NCBI GenBank assembly: GCA_020635015.1
Contig: JACKAP010000013.1
Location: 62,001 to 126,000 of the forward strand
Source of the DNA: Calditrichia bacterium
GTDB taxonomy: Bacteria > Calditrichota > Calditrichia > RBG-13-44-9 > J075
Direction: 5' to 3'
Length of the DNA stretch: 64,000 bases
Positions 1-8,093 of the stretch are shown piece after piece; within the stretch, counting starts at the first letter, position 1; each line of letters opens with the position of its first letter. The notes under the pieces are model-generated. The model was not told the origin of the DNA, searched no databases, and was given only the letters and a program-made list of their open reading frames with translations. The position numbers and the translations under genes were made by a program.

Positions 1-915
1 CATGATGCCCTGATGCAGCATGCCTTCCAACACGAAGCGGCGGAAGATTGTGAATCCTGCCATGAAGCGGGGGATGGCGATCATCCCGCCTCGGCGGGCC
101 GCGAATTTGAATTATCCGGGGAAGTGCCGGGCCTGTGTTACGACTGCCATGACGAATATAACAGTGGGAAGAGCGTTCACTCGCCGGTGGAAGACGGGGA
201 CTGCCTGGCCTGTCATGATCCGCACAGCGCCGCACACCCGAAGCTGACCATTGAACCGATGGCGGCCTTATGCTTTTCCTGTCATGACGATATTGAGGAG
301 GCGATCGGCACTGCCAGAACGGTGCATGCCGCCGTCACCGCCGGCCGGAGATGCCTTTCCTGCCATTCCCCGCACAACGCGGCGCAGCGCGCGTTGCTGA
401 AGTTCCCGGATGGGGAACTCTGTCTGGATTGCCACGACGGTTCTGCCAAACCGGGAGGGGAAGTTGCCGCGGATATCAAATCGAAGGTAAAAAACCGGAA
501 ATTTATTCACGACCCTGCAGCAGAAGGGGATTGTCTTTCCTGCCACCCGCCGCACTATAGTTCAAAAGCAGGATTGTTGACGGAAGCGTTCCCCGCCGGG
601 TTGTATGCCGAAGGGGCGGTTGACAGCTATGCCCTGTGCTTCGATTGCCACGACAGCGACCTGTTCGACGCGGAGAACACCCGGGAAGCCACCGCTTTCC
701 GCGATGACCGGCAGAATCTTCATTATGTGCATCTGAAGCGGGAAAAAAGCCGCAGCTGCATCCATTGCCACGATCTGCACGGGTCGGATCAGCCGCATCT
801 ACTGCTGGAAAGCAGCACCTTCGGCCAATGGAAAATGCCGCTGAATTTCCGGGTTGCGAAGAATGGGGGATCGTGCCGGCCGGGATGCCATGAGGCGAAA
901 ACGTACAGCCGGTGA
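1..915 (+). CDS. Multiheme c-type cytochrome, doubled CXXCH family (5' end cut by window)
   Basis: The reading frame is open from base 1, so the true start lies upstream; the first in-window ATG is at 13. I count nine CXXCH heme-binding motifs in about 300 residues (CESCH, CYDCH, CLACH, CFSCH, CLSCH, CLDCH, CLSCH, CFDCH, CIHCH) and a tenth, atypical CX3CH (CRPGCH) near the C-terminus. The motifs are followed by acidic residues and HxPH stretches typical of the doubled CXXCH (Paired_CXXCH_1) family. Such proteins are periplasmic or extracellular electron carriers. The electron donor and acceptor cannot be read from this fragment. It ends convergently with the decayed gene downstream, with a strong hairpin between them. 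Confidence 0.9.
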   Translation, partial: HDALMQHAFQHEAAEDCESCHEAGDGDHPASAGREFELSGEVPGLCYDCHDEYNSGKSVHSPVEDGDCLACHDPHSAAHPKLTIEPMAALCFSCHDDIEEAIGTARTVHAAVTAGRRCLSCHSPHNAAQRALLKFPDGELCLDCHDGSAKPGGEVAADIKSKVKNRKFIHDPAAEGDCLSCHPPHYSSKAGLLTEAFPAGLYAEGAVDSYALCFDCHDSDLFDAENTREATAFRDDRQNLHYVHLKREKSRSCIHCHDLHGSDQPHLLLESSTFGQWKMPLNFRVAKNGGSCRPGCHEAKTYSR

Positions 916-960
916 TATAAATGGCGTTATTGCCAAGCTGGGTTATCTTGAGACGAACGA

Positions 961-1013
961 AAATAGTATCTACCATATGACCCGTACTTGGGGGCATATG
1001 GTAGATACTATTT
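961..1013. repeat. Perfect 19-bp inverted repeat (hairpin) between convergent genes
   Basis: Bases 961-979 and 995-1013 are perfect reverse complements (19 bp, ending in ATCTACCATATG), separated by 15 bases whose CCC/GGG could extend the stem past one mismatch. The outer ends are AAA/TTT, so a transcript from either side gives a stem followed by a short U run. It lies between the cytochrome stop (915) and the end of the minus-strand pseudogene (1008). It may be a bidirectional terminator or a palindromic mobile repeat. Confidence 0.8.
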
Positions 1014-1941
1014 CAGATGTATTAACTTCCTCACCGCTGCTGCTGAATTGGCTTGAAGGCGGCAAAAAAACAGCCCGGAGGCGCAGTGCTGCGGCTGCCA
1101 GCGGATATGATGGGCCCCGGGCGGCAGGTGCTGGTCGAGCAACACATCCACCCGTGCCCCGGAGATCGCATAAATCTCCAGGCGCACCCGGGCGCTGTGC
1201 GGCAGGGTAAAGCTGATGGTGGTGGCAGGATTGAATGGATTGGGAGCGGTGTGCAGTAATAACGAACGAAGCGGTGGCCGGGGATGGTCTTGAGTGGCAT
1301 ACTGTGCCGGAGGAAACCAGGGAGGACCGACATCCAGCGGCGTTAAGGGCCGGCGCAGTAGCGGAGCAGATGAAACCTGGTCGGCGCCACTGTCTTTTGG
1401 CAGGTTTCGCATGTGCCCGTCAACATCATCATTGACAAAGAGATAATTGCCCTGCCCGGCGCCGATAACCGGACTTGCCGGTACCGGCCTCCAAAGGCTG
1501 TCCGCTGCCCGGTGAAGGAGGGGATCGACACGGGAAATTCCCGGGCGGGGAGTGATACCCAGGGGAGAACCAAACATACTCATCCTCAATACCGGACCCG
1601 TTCTTAAAATACAATCCTTTAACAATTAAATAACTTCCATAGAGCCGCAGCCGGGAATTACCGGTCAGGATTACCTGGCCGGAGGTTTCAGCGCGCAGCA
1701 GTATCGAATCGATAACATTCGCGCTGGCGCGGAAGCGTATGTCGGCATCTTGCCAGACGCCGTCCGCCATGGTGAGGGTATCACCGGGTAGCAGAAAGGG
1801 AAGTGCAAACGCAATTTCCGCTGGAGTACGCACATAATAATCGTGCGCCGAAATGGGCATCGTAAACAGGTTTAAGAAACCCAAAATAATGAAATATAAT
1901 AGTTTACGTTTTCGCGGTACGATAGTCGGCACTCCCGACAT
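1008..1941 (-). pseudogene. Decayed polysaccharide lyase family 6 (chondroitinase B/alginate lyase-like) with T9SS sorting domain
   Basis: Two reading frames together give the two ends of one protein. From 1941 to about 1580 the frame encodes a signal peptide (KLLYFIILGFLNLFTMPISA) and the N-terminus of a PL6 beta-helix lyase (YYVRTPAEI, GDTLTMADGVW, SYLIVKGLYFKNGS). From about 1580 to 1008 another frame encodes the PL6 C-terminal pattern (DPLL, WRP, ASPVIGAG, DVDGHMR, KDSGADQ) and a T9SS domain (NPFNPATTISF, LIHLK end). PL6 lyases have roughly 450-500 residues in this domain; here the middle, about 300 residues, is missing at a frameshifted deletion junction. The start lies 3 bases after the LytTR stop, so it was once the last gene of that operon. 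The family acts on uronate-containing polysaccharides. Confidence 0.8.
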
Positions 1942-1944
1942 TGA

Positions 1945-2727
1945 TTAAAACCCCCGCTTGCACAGGTCTCGCAACCTTTCCCGGTAAGTTCGCCCGGAAA
2001 TCAACGCCTGGCCATTCTCCAGCACCACCTGAAACTCCCCGTTAAACCAGGGATGAATTTCCCGGATGCGCTCCAGGTTGACCATCCGGGAGCGGTGGAT
2101 GCGCAGGAATTTTTCCGGGTCGAGGGCTGCTTCCAGGTTGCTGAGGGACTCCCGCAGCAGATAGGTTTGCCCGCCGCTATGCAGACGCAGATATTTTTCC
2201 GCCGACTCGATCCAGTCAATCTCATCCACTGCTAAAAAGAAGATCCGCTCCTGGCGGGGGATCGCCAGGCGCTTCAGGTATCTGGGGGGCACTTGCAGAC
2301 TTTCCAGCAGGCGCTGCACATTGGCATTCAGGGGAGCAATGTCCGAATTTCTCCGTTCCAGGCGGGCTCGTTCCAGGGCGGCGGCGAAGCGCTCCCGGCG
2401 CACCGGCTTGAGCAGGTAATCCAGGGCATGCACCTCGAATGCCTGCAGGGCATACTGGTCGTAGGCGGTGACGAAGATGATCCGCGGCAGCATTTCCGGC
2501 GGCAGGGCGGCGACCACCTCAAAGCCGTTCATCTCCGGCATCTGGATATCCAGGAAGAGCAGGTCCGGCGGATCCTTCCGGAGCAGCGCCAGCGCCTCGC
2601 GGCCGTCGCCAGCTTCGGCGACGATCTCCATATCCGGTTCGGCGGATAGCAGCCGGCGGAGCAGCGCCCGGGCCCAGGGTTCGTCATCCACGATCATCAC
2701 GCGGGTATGGAATTCGGTTGCCATCAT
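1945..2727 (-). CDS. LytTR-family response regulator
   Basis: About 260 residues. Residues 8-125 form a receiver domain with acidic pair D14/D15, phospho-acceptor D60 (LFLDIQMPEMNG), a threonine in FVTAYD and lysine in LLKPV. The C-terminal 100 residues form a LytTR DNA-binding domain (RIFFLAVDEIDWIES, FLRIHRSRMVNLERI). I start at the ATG at 2727 because GGGAGAGG lies 8 bases before it; upstream codons in frame are made of an interspersed repeat. It follows its cognate LytS-like kinase (2908-4026) on the same strand, so kinase and regulator form a two-component pair. The targets are unknown; the decayed lyase gene directly downstream may have been one. Confidence 0.92.
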   Translation of the reverse strand: MMATEFHTRVMIVDDEPWARALLRRLLSAEPDMEIVAEAGDGREALALLRKDPPDLLFLDIQMPEMNGFEVVAALPPEMLPRIIFVTAYDQYALQAFEVHALDYLLKPVRRERFAAALERARLERRNSDIAPLNANVQRLLESLQVPPRYLKRLAIPRQERIFFLAVDEIDWIESAEKYLRLHSGGQTYLLRESLSNLEAALDPEKFLRIHRSRMVNLERIREIHPWFNGEFQVVLENGQALISGRTYRERLRDLCKRGF

Positions 2728-2780
2728 GGATTGGCCTCTCCCGGCGGTTAGGCTGGGACTAAAGTTTCTTCTTGTTAACA

Positions 2781-2879
2781 ATAGCCACAGAGACACAGAG
2801 CCCACGGAGAACTGACAACTGACAACTGACAACTGACAACTGACAACTAACTCTGTGAGCTCTGTGTCTCCGTGGCTAT
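2781..2879. repeat. Palindromic repeat, CACAGAG/TGACAAC family, copy 1
   Basis: Inverted arms of about 30 bp (left ATAGCCACAGAGACACAGAG, right its near complement) flank five head-to-tail copies of TGACAAC. The element separates the LytS-like kinase gene from the LytTR gene. Related copies occur at 4894-4924 (half), 12331-12427, 34383-34416 (core only), 38704-38817, 46678-46760, 50803-50825 (half) and 56901-56983. Confidence 0.85.
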
Positions 2880-2907
2880 CAAGTATTTATGTTTAACAGA
2901 TGGCTGT

Positions 2908-4026
2908 TTAATCTTTCTTTAGCGGTACAGCAGGCAGGTGCAGGCATACCGTAAATCCCCCGCCGGGTTCGTTGCGGAGTTCGAGCTGCTGATTTTCCCC
3001 ATAGAGCTGTGCCAGGCGTTGACGGCAGTTGGAAAGTCCCTTGCCCCGGGAAAAGGCGTCTTCGAAATTGCCGGAAATCCCCGGCCCGTTGTCGCGGATA
3101 CAGATTTGCAGGGTTCCGGCAGCAACTGCAGCGGAAATGGTGATCACACCTTTAAATGCAAAAGGTGCGATGCCGTGGCGGATGGCATTCTCTACCAACG
3201 GCTGAAGGATAAAGCCGGGCACCCGCAGCGCCAGCGTTTCTGCCGCGATCTCCCGGATGACGCTGAGCCGGTCCGGAAAGCGGGTCTGCTGGATCGCGAT
3301 ATAATCATCCAGCAGGGCCAGTTCTTCCTCCAGGCGCACTTCCTGGCGGCCGGATTGCTCCAGGGAGACGCGCAGCAGACCGCTCAGGCGGGTCAGCATA
3401 TCGTAGGCGTGGTCCGGCTGATCATACATCAGGGCGGCGATATTGTTAAGGGTGTTGAAGAGGAAGTGGGGCTGGATCTGGGTCTTCAGCACCTGCAGTT
3501 GCGCCCGGGTGAGCTGGGTTTCCAACTGCGATTCACGCACTTCCCGCTCCCGGGCCCGGCGGTAGAATTGCTGCAGGTAATAAATCGCCACCACCCCCGC
3601 GAATACCAGCAGGTCCATTTGGTAATGAAACAGCAGGTGCAGAAAGTAGCTCCGGGAGAACAGAAAATCCGGGCCGTAGCGCTCGTACCAGAGCCCATGA
3701 GTGATGGTGGTATGCGCCAGGGAGAAGGCGATGCTGGTCAGCAGAAATATCCCGATGCCGCGAACCACCCCCATCCCGGCCAGGGGAATTTTGCGGGCCA
3801 GCCAGATGACCGGCAGGGAAAGCGCCGCGAAGGTGTACCAGCTGACCAGTCCGTAAGAAAGCGCTTCGCCGATCGTGATGGCAGTACCTTCGCTGAAATG
3901 GGTGAGGTACTTCTCGCTGGCGGAGATCAGCGCCAGCAGGGTCCAGATGACGAAGTACCAACGCCAGTCGGGATAAGATGGCCCGGCGGTGTTTTGTGCA
4001 GGTGGTGTCGGGTTGATATTCTGCAA
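2908..4026 (-). CDS. LytS-like sensor histidine kinase (His_kinase/HATPase_c)
   Basis: 372 residues. Four predicted membrane helices occupy roughly residues 22-155 (for example YFVIWTLLALISA and LLVFAGVVAIYYLQQFY), followed by a coiled segment. The His_kinase family H-box (QIQPHFLFNTLNNIAAL) holds the phospho-acceptor histidine, and the ATPase domain has an N-box (PLVENAIRHGI) and G1 box (DNGPGISG). There is no periplasmic sensor domain of note, so sensing is probably through the membrane segment. It is paired with the LytTR regulator just downstream, from which a repeat of about 100 bp separates it. The start at 4026 gives a natural cytoplasmic N-terminus; no strong ribosome site is seen. 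Confidence 0.92.
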   Translation of the reverse strand: MQNINPTPPAQNTAGPSYPDWRWYFVIWTLLALISASEKYLTHFSEGTAITIGEALSYGLVSWYTFAALSLPVIWLARKIPLAGMGVVRGIGIFLLTSIAFSLAHTTITHGLWYERYGPDFLFSRSYFLHLLFHYQMDLLVFAGVVAIYYLQQFYRRAREREVRESQLETQLTRAQLQVLKTQIQPHFLFNTLNNIAALMYDQPDHAYDMLTRLSGLLRVSLEQSGRQEVRLEEELALLDDYIAIQQTRFPDRLSVIREIAAETLALRVPGFILQPLVENAIRHGIAPFAFKGVITISAAVAAGTLQICIRDNGPGISGNFEDAFSRGKGLSNCRQRLAQLYGENQQLELRNEPGGGFTVCLHLPAVPLKKD

Positions 4027-4049
4027 TCTGTTAACCGATTTAAGCCGTG

Positions 4050-4137
4050 TTGGTTATTGGTTATTGGTCGTTGGCTGTTGGGCTTTGCCTTTTGGTCAAG
4101 ACAGTTCTTTGCCAATAACCAACCACCAATAACCAAG
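4050..4137. repeat. Palindromic repeat, TTGGTTATTGG/CCAATAACCAA family, copy 1
   Basis: Left side is built of TTGGTTATTGG-type units, the centre is TTTTGGTCAAGACAGTTCTT, and the right side repeats the complement CCAATAACCAA. The centre and both arms recur at 15905-15975, and a diverged copy is at 35302-35380. The DNA can fold into a long imperfect hairpin in the gap upstream of the LytS-like gene. Confidence 0.75.
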
Positions 4138-4169
4138 AGCTGATTTTGAAAAACCTGGCATTCGATGTA

Positions 4170-4694
4170 CTATTGTTTCTTATATATTTCCCTGAATCTC
4201 AGCCTCCAGGTCTTGCCGTTATCGCTCGAATGCTCGCTGGTTCTGATGACGGTCCTGTCGTTTTCCGGGATAAATGCCTGGCGCGATAACACTTCTTGAT
4301 CATTAATCATAAATGTCTTATAAATATACCAAATGCCGTCAACCTTTTTCCCCTCCCAAATCTGAAAGAGCCCATCCGTAGACATCCAGGCAAAATCCCA
4401 TTTCCGGGTTCTGCTGTCCCATGCTCTCCAGGCGATTGAAAAGTTTCCGCCTGCCCCCATCCAATATTCTTCGAATGAGCTGTGATATAATGCCCGTTTC
4501 ACCACAAAAGTTGGCTCAGACTGGAGTTCACCATCTACTTCCTGATACCACTCGCCAACCCAATGATCATAGTAGGTAGAATCACTGCCGGTAACCTGGT
4601 TTTGGGCAACACAGATTGGTGTGATGGCTAATCCAATGAAAAGGGTCAAATATCGTGTCGTTTTCATGAGTGAGTTTTGCGAAATTTCTATCAT
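4170..4694 (-). CDS. Exported protein of unknown function, DUF1579-like
   Basis: About 174 residues from the ATG at 4694, which has AAGGA 7 bases upstream. An internal ATG at 4667 would give a tighter signal peptide (MKTTRYLTLFIGLAITPICVAQ) but has no ribosome site. After the signal peptide the protein is rich in Trp and Tyr, with patterns such as WVGEWYQEVDGE, YHSSFEEYWMGAGGNFS, AWDSRTRKWDFAW and DGIWYIYKTF. These resemble DUF1579-type beta-barrel proteins that estimate residual small-molecule binding, but I cannot name a ligand. It is probably periplasmic. It stands alone between repeat elements and has no obvious operon partner. Confidence 0.7.
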   Translation of the reverse strand: MIEISQNSLMKTTRYLTLFIGLAITPICVAQNQVTGSDSTYYDHWVGEWYQEVDGELQSEPTFVVKRALYHSSFEEYWMGAGGNFSIAWRAWDSRTRKWDFAWMSTDGLFQIWEGKKVDGIWYIYKTFMINDQEVLSRQAFIPENDRTVIRTSEHSSDNGKTWRLRFREIYKKQ

Positions 4695-4736
4695 ATCAAT
4701 TTCCTTTGTATCGTAAGGTAAAACGTAATTCAAACT

Positions 4737-4853
4737 GTCATTGCGAGGCGTTTTTTGCCGAAGCAAGCTCCTGCGGGGTGCACCCATCTGCAGTCACGTA
4801 AGAAGCGATTCGCAAGAGATTGCCGCGCCGCAAAAAACGCGGCTCGCAATGAC
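4737..4853. repeat. 117-bp palindromic element with GTCATTGCGAG ends, copy 1
   Basis: Begins GTCATTGCGAGGCGTTTTTT and ends CGCGGCTCGCAATGAC, so the termini are inverted repeats. The interior carries CTCCTGCGGGGTGCACCC. A second copy of exactly the same length lies in opposite orientation at 35506-35622. It fills most of the 305-bp gap between the small exported protein and the DUF5916 gene; the rest of that gap is a half copy of the CACAGAG repeat (4894-4924). Confidence 0.85.
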
Positions 4854-4893
4854 GATACCTGTATTCCGCCTAGCTTCAGTTAAATAAAATCAA

Positions 4894-4924
4894 TCTCTGT
4901 GTGCTCTGTGTCTCTGTGGCAATA
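4894..4924. repeat. Half copy of the CACAGAG repeat
   Basis: Reads CTCTGTGTGCTCTGTGTCTC then TGTGGCAATAA, matching one arm of the 2781-2879 element without the TGACAAC core. Confidence 0.7.
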
Positions 4925-4999
4925 ATCAAAAACATCCCGGTTCTCCATATCCCCAATCTCACCCCAAAGATATCCAAAATCAAGCAAAAATCTCCCTGC

Positions 5000-7249
5000 T
5001 CAAAACGCGAAGGTGCGGGTATACTTGACGATCACCGCCTGGCTGGCGAATAAGGGACGTTCCGGAGTGACGTCATTGCGCGCAATGTTCATGTTGTGAT
5101 TGTAGACCAGGTAAAGATCACTCCCTTCCCGGGGATGGTAGCGCAGGCGGATGTTGGCGCCGAGGGTCTGGCTCTGGTTGTCGAACTGGAGCAGGGTTTT
5201 CACCGATAGCCGGGAAGAGAAAAAATAATTGAGACGACCGCCATACAGGGTGCGGATGAGTTCCGCTCGGCCCACGGAAGCATATTCATCCGGGAATTGC
5301 AGGCGGTTGTACTCGAACGTCAGGCTGAAATTAAAATGCTGATTGACAATATAGCTGATTTCCGGCGTGAAGCTCTGCTGGCGGCCGCCGTAAAAACCTC
5401 CCAGTAAGGTCCAGAATGACCATTGGTGGCGTTTGCCCTTTCCTGACTGGTAATAAAATTCCAACTTGTTCATGAAGAATCGTTTTGACGGAATAGTGAT
5501 ATGCTCAGCAATCTGCCAGGGCGCATACAGGCGGTCTTCCTGCACCAGGGGAAAATAGAGTGTGAGTACCGATCCGTCGCGAGGCAGCAGATGCCAGTAG
5601 AGATTGCTTTGAGAATATTCCGGTGCCCCATTGGCCGCGATCCAGTAACGGGTATTCCAGTTGCCAAGGATGATTCCGGAAAGCCAGGGGTGATTTTTGA
5701 AGCTGCGCCGGTATCCGTTGCGAATGGTCAGGCGCCGGCTGTTCCGGCGGTCGATGAAAGCCATTGCCGGCTGAAAATTTTCCTGGTATTCGCGGTAACG
5801 GTAATCGTATTCGAACCCGTTGGCGGGAAAGCGGTTGATGCGGGTTCCGAGGGCGAGATTCCGCTCCGATGGCAGTTGATGGTCTCTATTACCTGCCGCG
5901 AAGAATGACGCCAGCACATTCTCCGACAGCCGGAAGCGCCCATCGATGCCGGCCAGGCGGTTATAATCGCCGCTTTCGGTGGAAAGCTGCTGGGTGACGA
6001 TGCCCCCGAGATAGGAGTCGCTGCTGCCGCTGTTGCGGGTCAGGCGCAGGACTGTGAAGTTCTTCGCCTCGATCCCCTCGCTGTCAATACCCCGGCTTTG
6101 CAGGTTCAGCGCACCGTACTGCAGGCTGCCGGCGGTGCCGTTCAGACGGACACCGCCGAGCAGCGGCACATTCAGGCCGTTTTCAATGCCGATGGTGCGG
6201 GAGTGGAAAAAGCGGTGATCGTGCATGCTGCTGCTGAAAAAGTTGGCATTCTCCAGAAAAAAATAACGCTTTTCCGGAAGCAATACCGAAAAGCGGGTGA
6301 GGTTGATCACCCGGTCATCCGCCTCCGCCTGAGCGAAATCGGTGTTGGCGGTGAGGTCGAGGGTGTTGTGATTGTTGAGCTTGTATTTCAGGTCGAAGCC
6401 GCTGTTGCTGAGCAGGCGGTCGAGCGCATCGGCAGCGACCAGAGATTTCCCTGGGAAAAGCTCGGTTTCGCTGCGATAGGCCGAGCCCTCGGGATTTAGC
6501 AGCGCATTCCGCGCCAGGCTGCCGGTAAGGTAGGGGCGCAGGTAGAGGGGGTTCTTTTTTTCCAGGTTGTGCAGAGTGATCGATTCGGTGTTGGCCAGAT
6601 GATATTCCGCGCCGGTGACATTCTCATTGTTCAGTGGATAGATCAGCTTCTCGCTGCGCGTTTTGATGAAGCGGATGAATTTGAATCCCATCACCGTCTC
6701 CGCTCCGGGCGTATAGCGCAGGGAGGCGAAGGGGATGCGGAACTCGGCGTTCCAGCCATAGGGGGTACGCCGGGTGCGCACATCCCAGAAGGTGTCCCAG
6801 GCCCGGTTGATCTCATCGCCGTTGGCGCGCAGCTCAAAATCGCCCCGGGTGCCCAGCGGGTTGGTTTCGAAACCCAGGGCGTTGATGCGGTCGTTATAGC
6901 TGTCGATGATCACCGCCAGATAATCGTCGCTGCCCAGCGGCTGGTCCCGCTCCAGCACCGAGGCGAATACCGCCTGGGGATCCCGGTAATAGGCCTTGAT
7001 GCCGACGTAAAGATAATCCGCATCATAATGGACCAGCACTTCGGTTTTTTCTCCGGGCGGCATGCCGATATGCGGGGTGAGCTGTTTGAAGTCGCCGAAG
7101 CGTATCGCTTCCGCCCAGCGTGCTTCGTCGAGCTCACCGTCAAGTACCATTTCGCCGCCGGCCGTACGGGCTATTTTTTCCGCAAATGCATCCTCAGGGA
7201 AAGAGACTGCGCAGAGAAGCAGCAGGAAAAAATACAATAAAGATTTCAT
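5000..7249 (-). CDS. DUF5916 outer-membrane beta-barrel protein with N-terminal CBM9-like domain
   Basis: 749 residues. A signal peptide (LLYFFLLLLCAVSFPEDAFA) precedes a domain at about 30-230 that resembles the carbohydrate-binding module 9/sugar-binding fold common to DUF5916 proteins (LDGELDEARWAEA, YLYVGIKAYY, DDYLAVIIDSYNDRINAL). The remainder is a DUF5916 barrel with alternating aromatic strands, and the protein ends in KYTRTFAF, a terminal phenylalanine as in many outer-membrane barrels. The family is common in FCB and Proteobacteria; its exact role is not established. It is transcribed alone, with no ligand evidence from neighbours except that a sulfatase lies two genes away. Confidence 0.88.
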   Translation of the reverse strand: MKSLLYFFLLLLCAVSFPEDAFAEKIARTAGGEMVLDGELDEARWAEAIRFGDFKQLTPHIGMPPGEKTEVLVHYDADYLYVGIKAYYRDPQAVFASVLERDQPLGSDDYLAVIIDSYNDRINALGFETNPLGTRGDFELRANGDEINRAWDTFWDVRTRRTPYGWNAEFRIPFASLRYTPGAETVMGFKFIRFIKTRSEKLIYPLNNENVTGAEYHLANTESITLHNLEKKNPLYLRPYLTGSLARNALLNPEGSAYRSETELFPGKSLVAADALDRLLSNSGFDLKYKLNNHNTLDLTANTDFAQAEADDRVINLTRFSVLLPEKRYFFLENANFFSSSMHDHRFFHSRTIGIENGLNVPLLGGVRLNGTAGSLQYGALNLQSRGIDSEGIEAKNFTVLRLTRNSGSSDSYLGGIVTQQLSTESGDYNRLAGIDGRFRLSENVLASFFAAGNRDHQLPSERNLALGTRINRFPANGFEYDYRYREYQENFQPAMAFIDRRNSRRLTIRNGYRRSFKNHPWLSGIILGNWNTRYWIAANGAPEYSQSNLYWHLLPRDGSVLTLYFPLVQEDRLYAPWQIAEHITIPSKRFFMNKLEFYYQSGKGKRHQWSFWTLLGGFYGGRQQSFTPEISYIVNQHFNFSLTFEYNRLQFPDEYASVGRAELIRTLYGGRLNYFFSSRLSVKTLLQFDNQSQTLGANIRLRYHPREGSDLYLVYNHNMNIARNDVTPERPLFASQAVIVKYTRTFAF

Positions 7250-7430
7250 GGAATGGCTCCGGTTTGGGATGATAGTTTGATTCCGCGATCAACCTATCAA
7301 AAGCGCGGCCAAACCGGAATGCATATGGCATAAACTGCATATATCGTGGCCTGAACTGCCGTGAGGGAGTCATGAAGGTAGGAAGTGCTCGGGTGGTTTT
7401 TATTGAAACCGCAGCTTATACGGATACTGG

Positions 7431-7472
7431 CCAAATATAAAAACCCCCTTCGCTTTCTCAAGAGAAGGGGGC
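7431..7472 (-). terminator. Rho-independent terminator of the ferritin-like gene
   Basis: On the minus strand GCCCCCTT pairs with AAGGGGG across a loop of about 14 bases and is followed by TTTTTATATTT. It lies about 70 bases past the ferritin-like stop codon. Confidence 0.85.
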
Positions 7473-7542
7473 GATGAGTTGCCGGCTCGGGAATGTAATT
7501 TTCACCTCATCATGCGGCCTTACTAAATTTTCAAACCCACGC

Positions 7543-7968
7543 TTAGAGCGGCCAATCGCGCAAAATGCGTTCCGTCTCTTCGGAATGGCCGCTTTCATCA
7601 CGAACCATATCTTCCAGTTGAACCGCCAGCCCCTTGTCGCCAAGCTCATCAGCTTCCCGGGCCCGTTGGGTATAGTCTTTGGTCGCCTGGCGCTCTGCAG
7701 CCAGAACCGCCTCTAACATCTCCCGGTTGGTATGCGCCGGCGGTACGGGACGTGGTTTGGTCGTGGGCTCACCTCCAAGCGCAACAATTTTGTTGGCCAG
7801 AAACTGAGCATGCAGCTGTTCATCAGCGACTTCTTCCAGAAAAAATTGGGCCAATTGCGGCCGGTATGGGCCGGTCGCTTTAGCCGCATACGTGATGTAC
7901 TGAATAATGGCGCTTAATTCTCCCGCAAGGTCTTCATTTAAGTGCTTGATCATGGTTTGTTTGTCCAT
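7543..7968 (-). CDS. Ferritin-like/bacterioferritin-type diiron protein
   Basis: 141 residues, all alpha-helical by pattern. The four-helix bundle ligands of the ferritin-like family are visible: ELSAIIQY (Glu of helix A), EEVADEQLHAQF (Glu and ExxH of helix B), AERQATKDY (Glu of helix C) and DESGHSEE (ExxH-type pair in helix D). The length is shorter than classical bacterioferritin (about 158 residues), nearer to the demi-bacterioferritin or Dps-like ferritin group. Likely role: iron storage or peroxide protection in the cytoplasm. AAGGAG lies about 8 bases before the ATG. It is a monocistronic unit with its own terminator. Confidence 0.88.
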   Translation of the reverse strand: MDKQTMIKHLNEDLAGELSAIIQYITYAAKATGPYRPQLAQFFLEEVADEQLHAQFLANKIVALGGEPTTKPRPVPPAHTNREMLEAVLAAERQATKDYTQRAREADELGDKGLAVQLEDMVRDESGHSEETERILRDWPL

Positions 7969-8093
7969 CAGGCTTCTCCTTCGATATTTAGTATATTAAC
8001 ATACGCTATCCCTGCTTTAAATATACGAACTGGAGAGGGAATTCAAGAGCCCTTTTTCCGAAACTTCCTAGCATGAGCGATTTTATTAGAGGC

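Noticed and set aside
2938..4143. A 401-codon open frame opposite the LytS-like kinase gene
   Set aside because: Antisense shadow; it runs into a repeat and has no family pattern.
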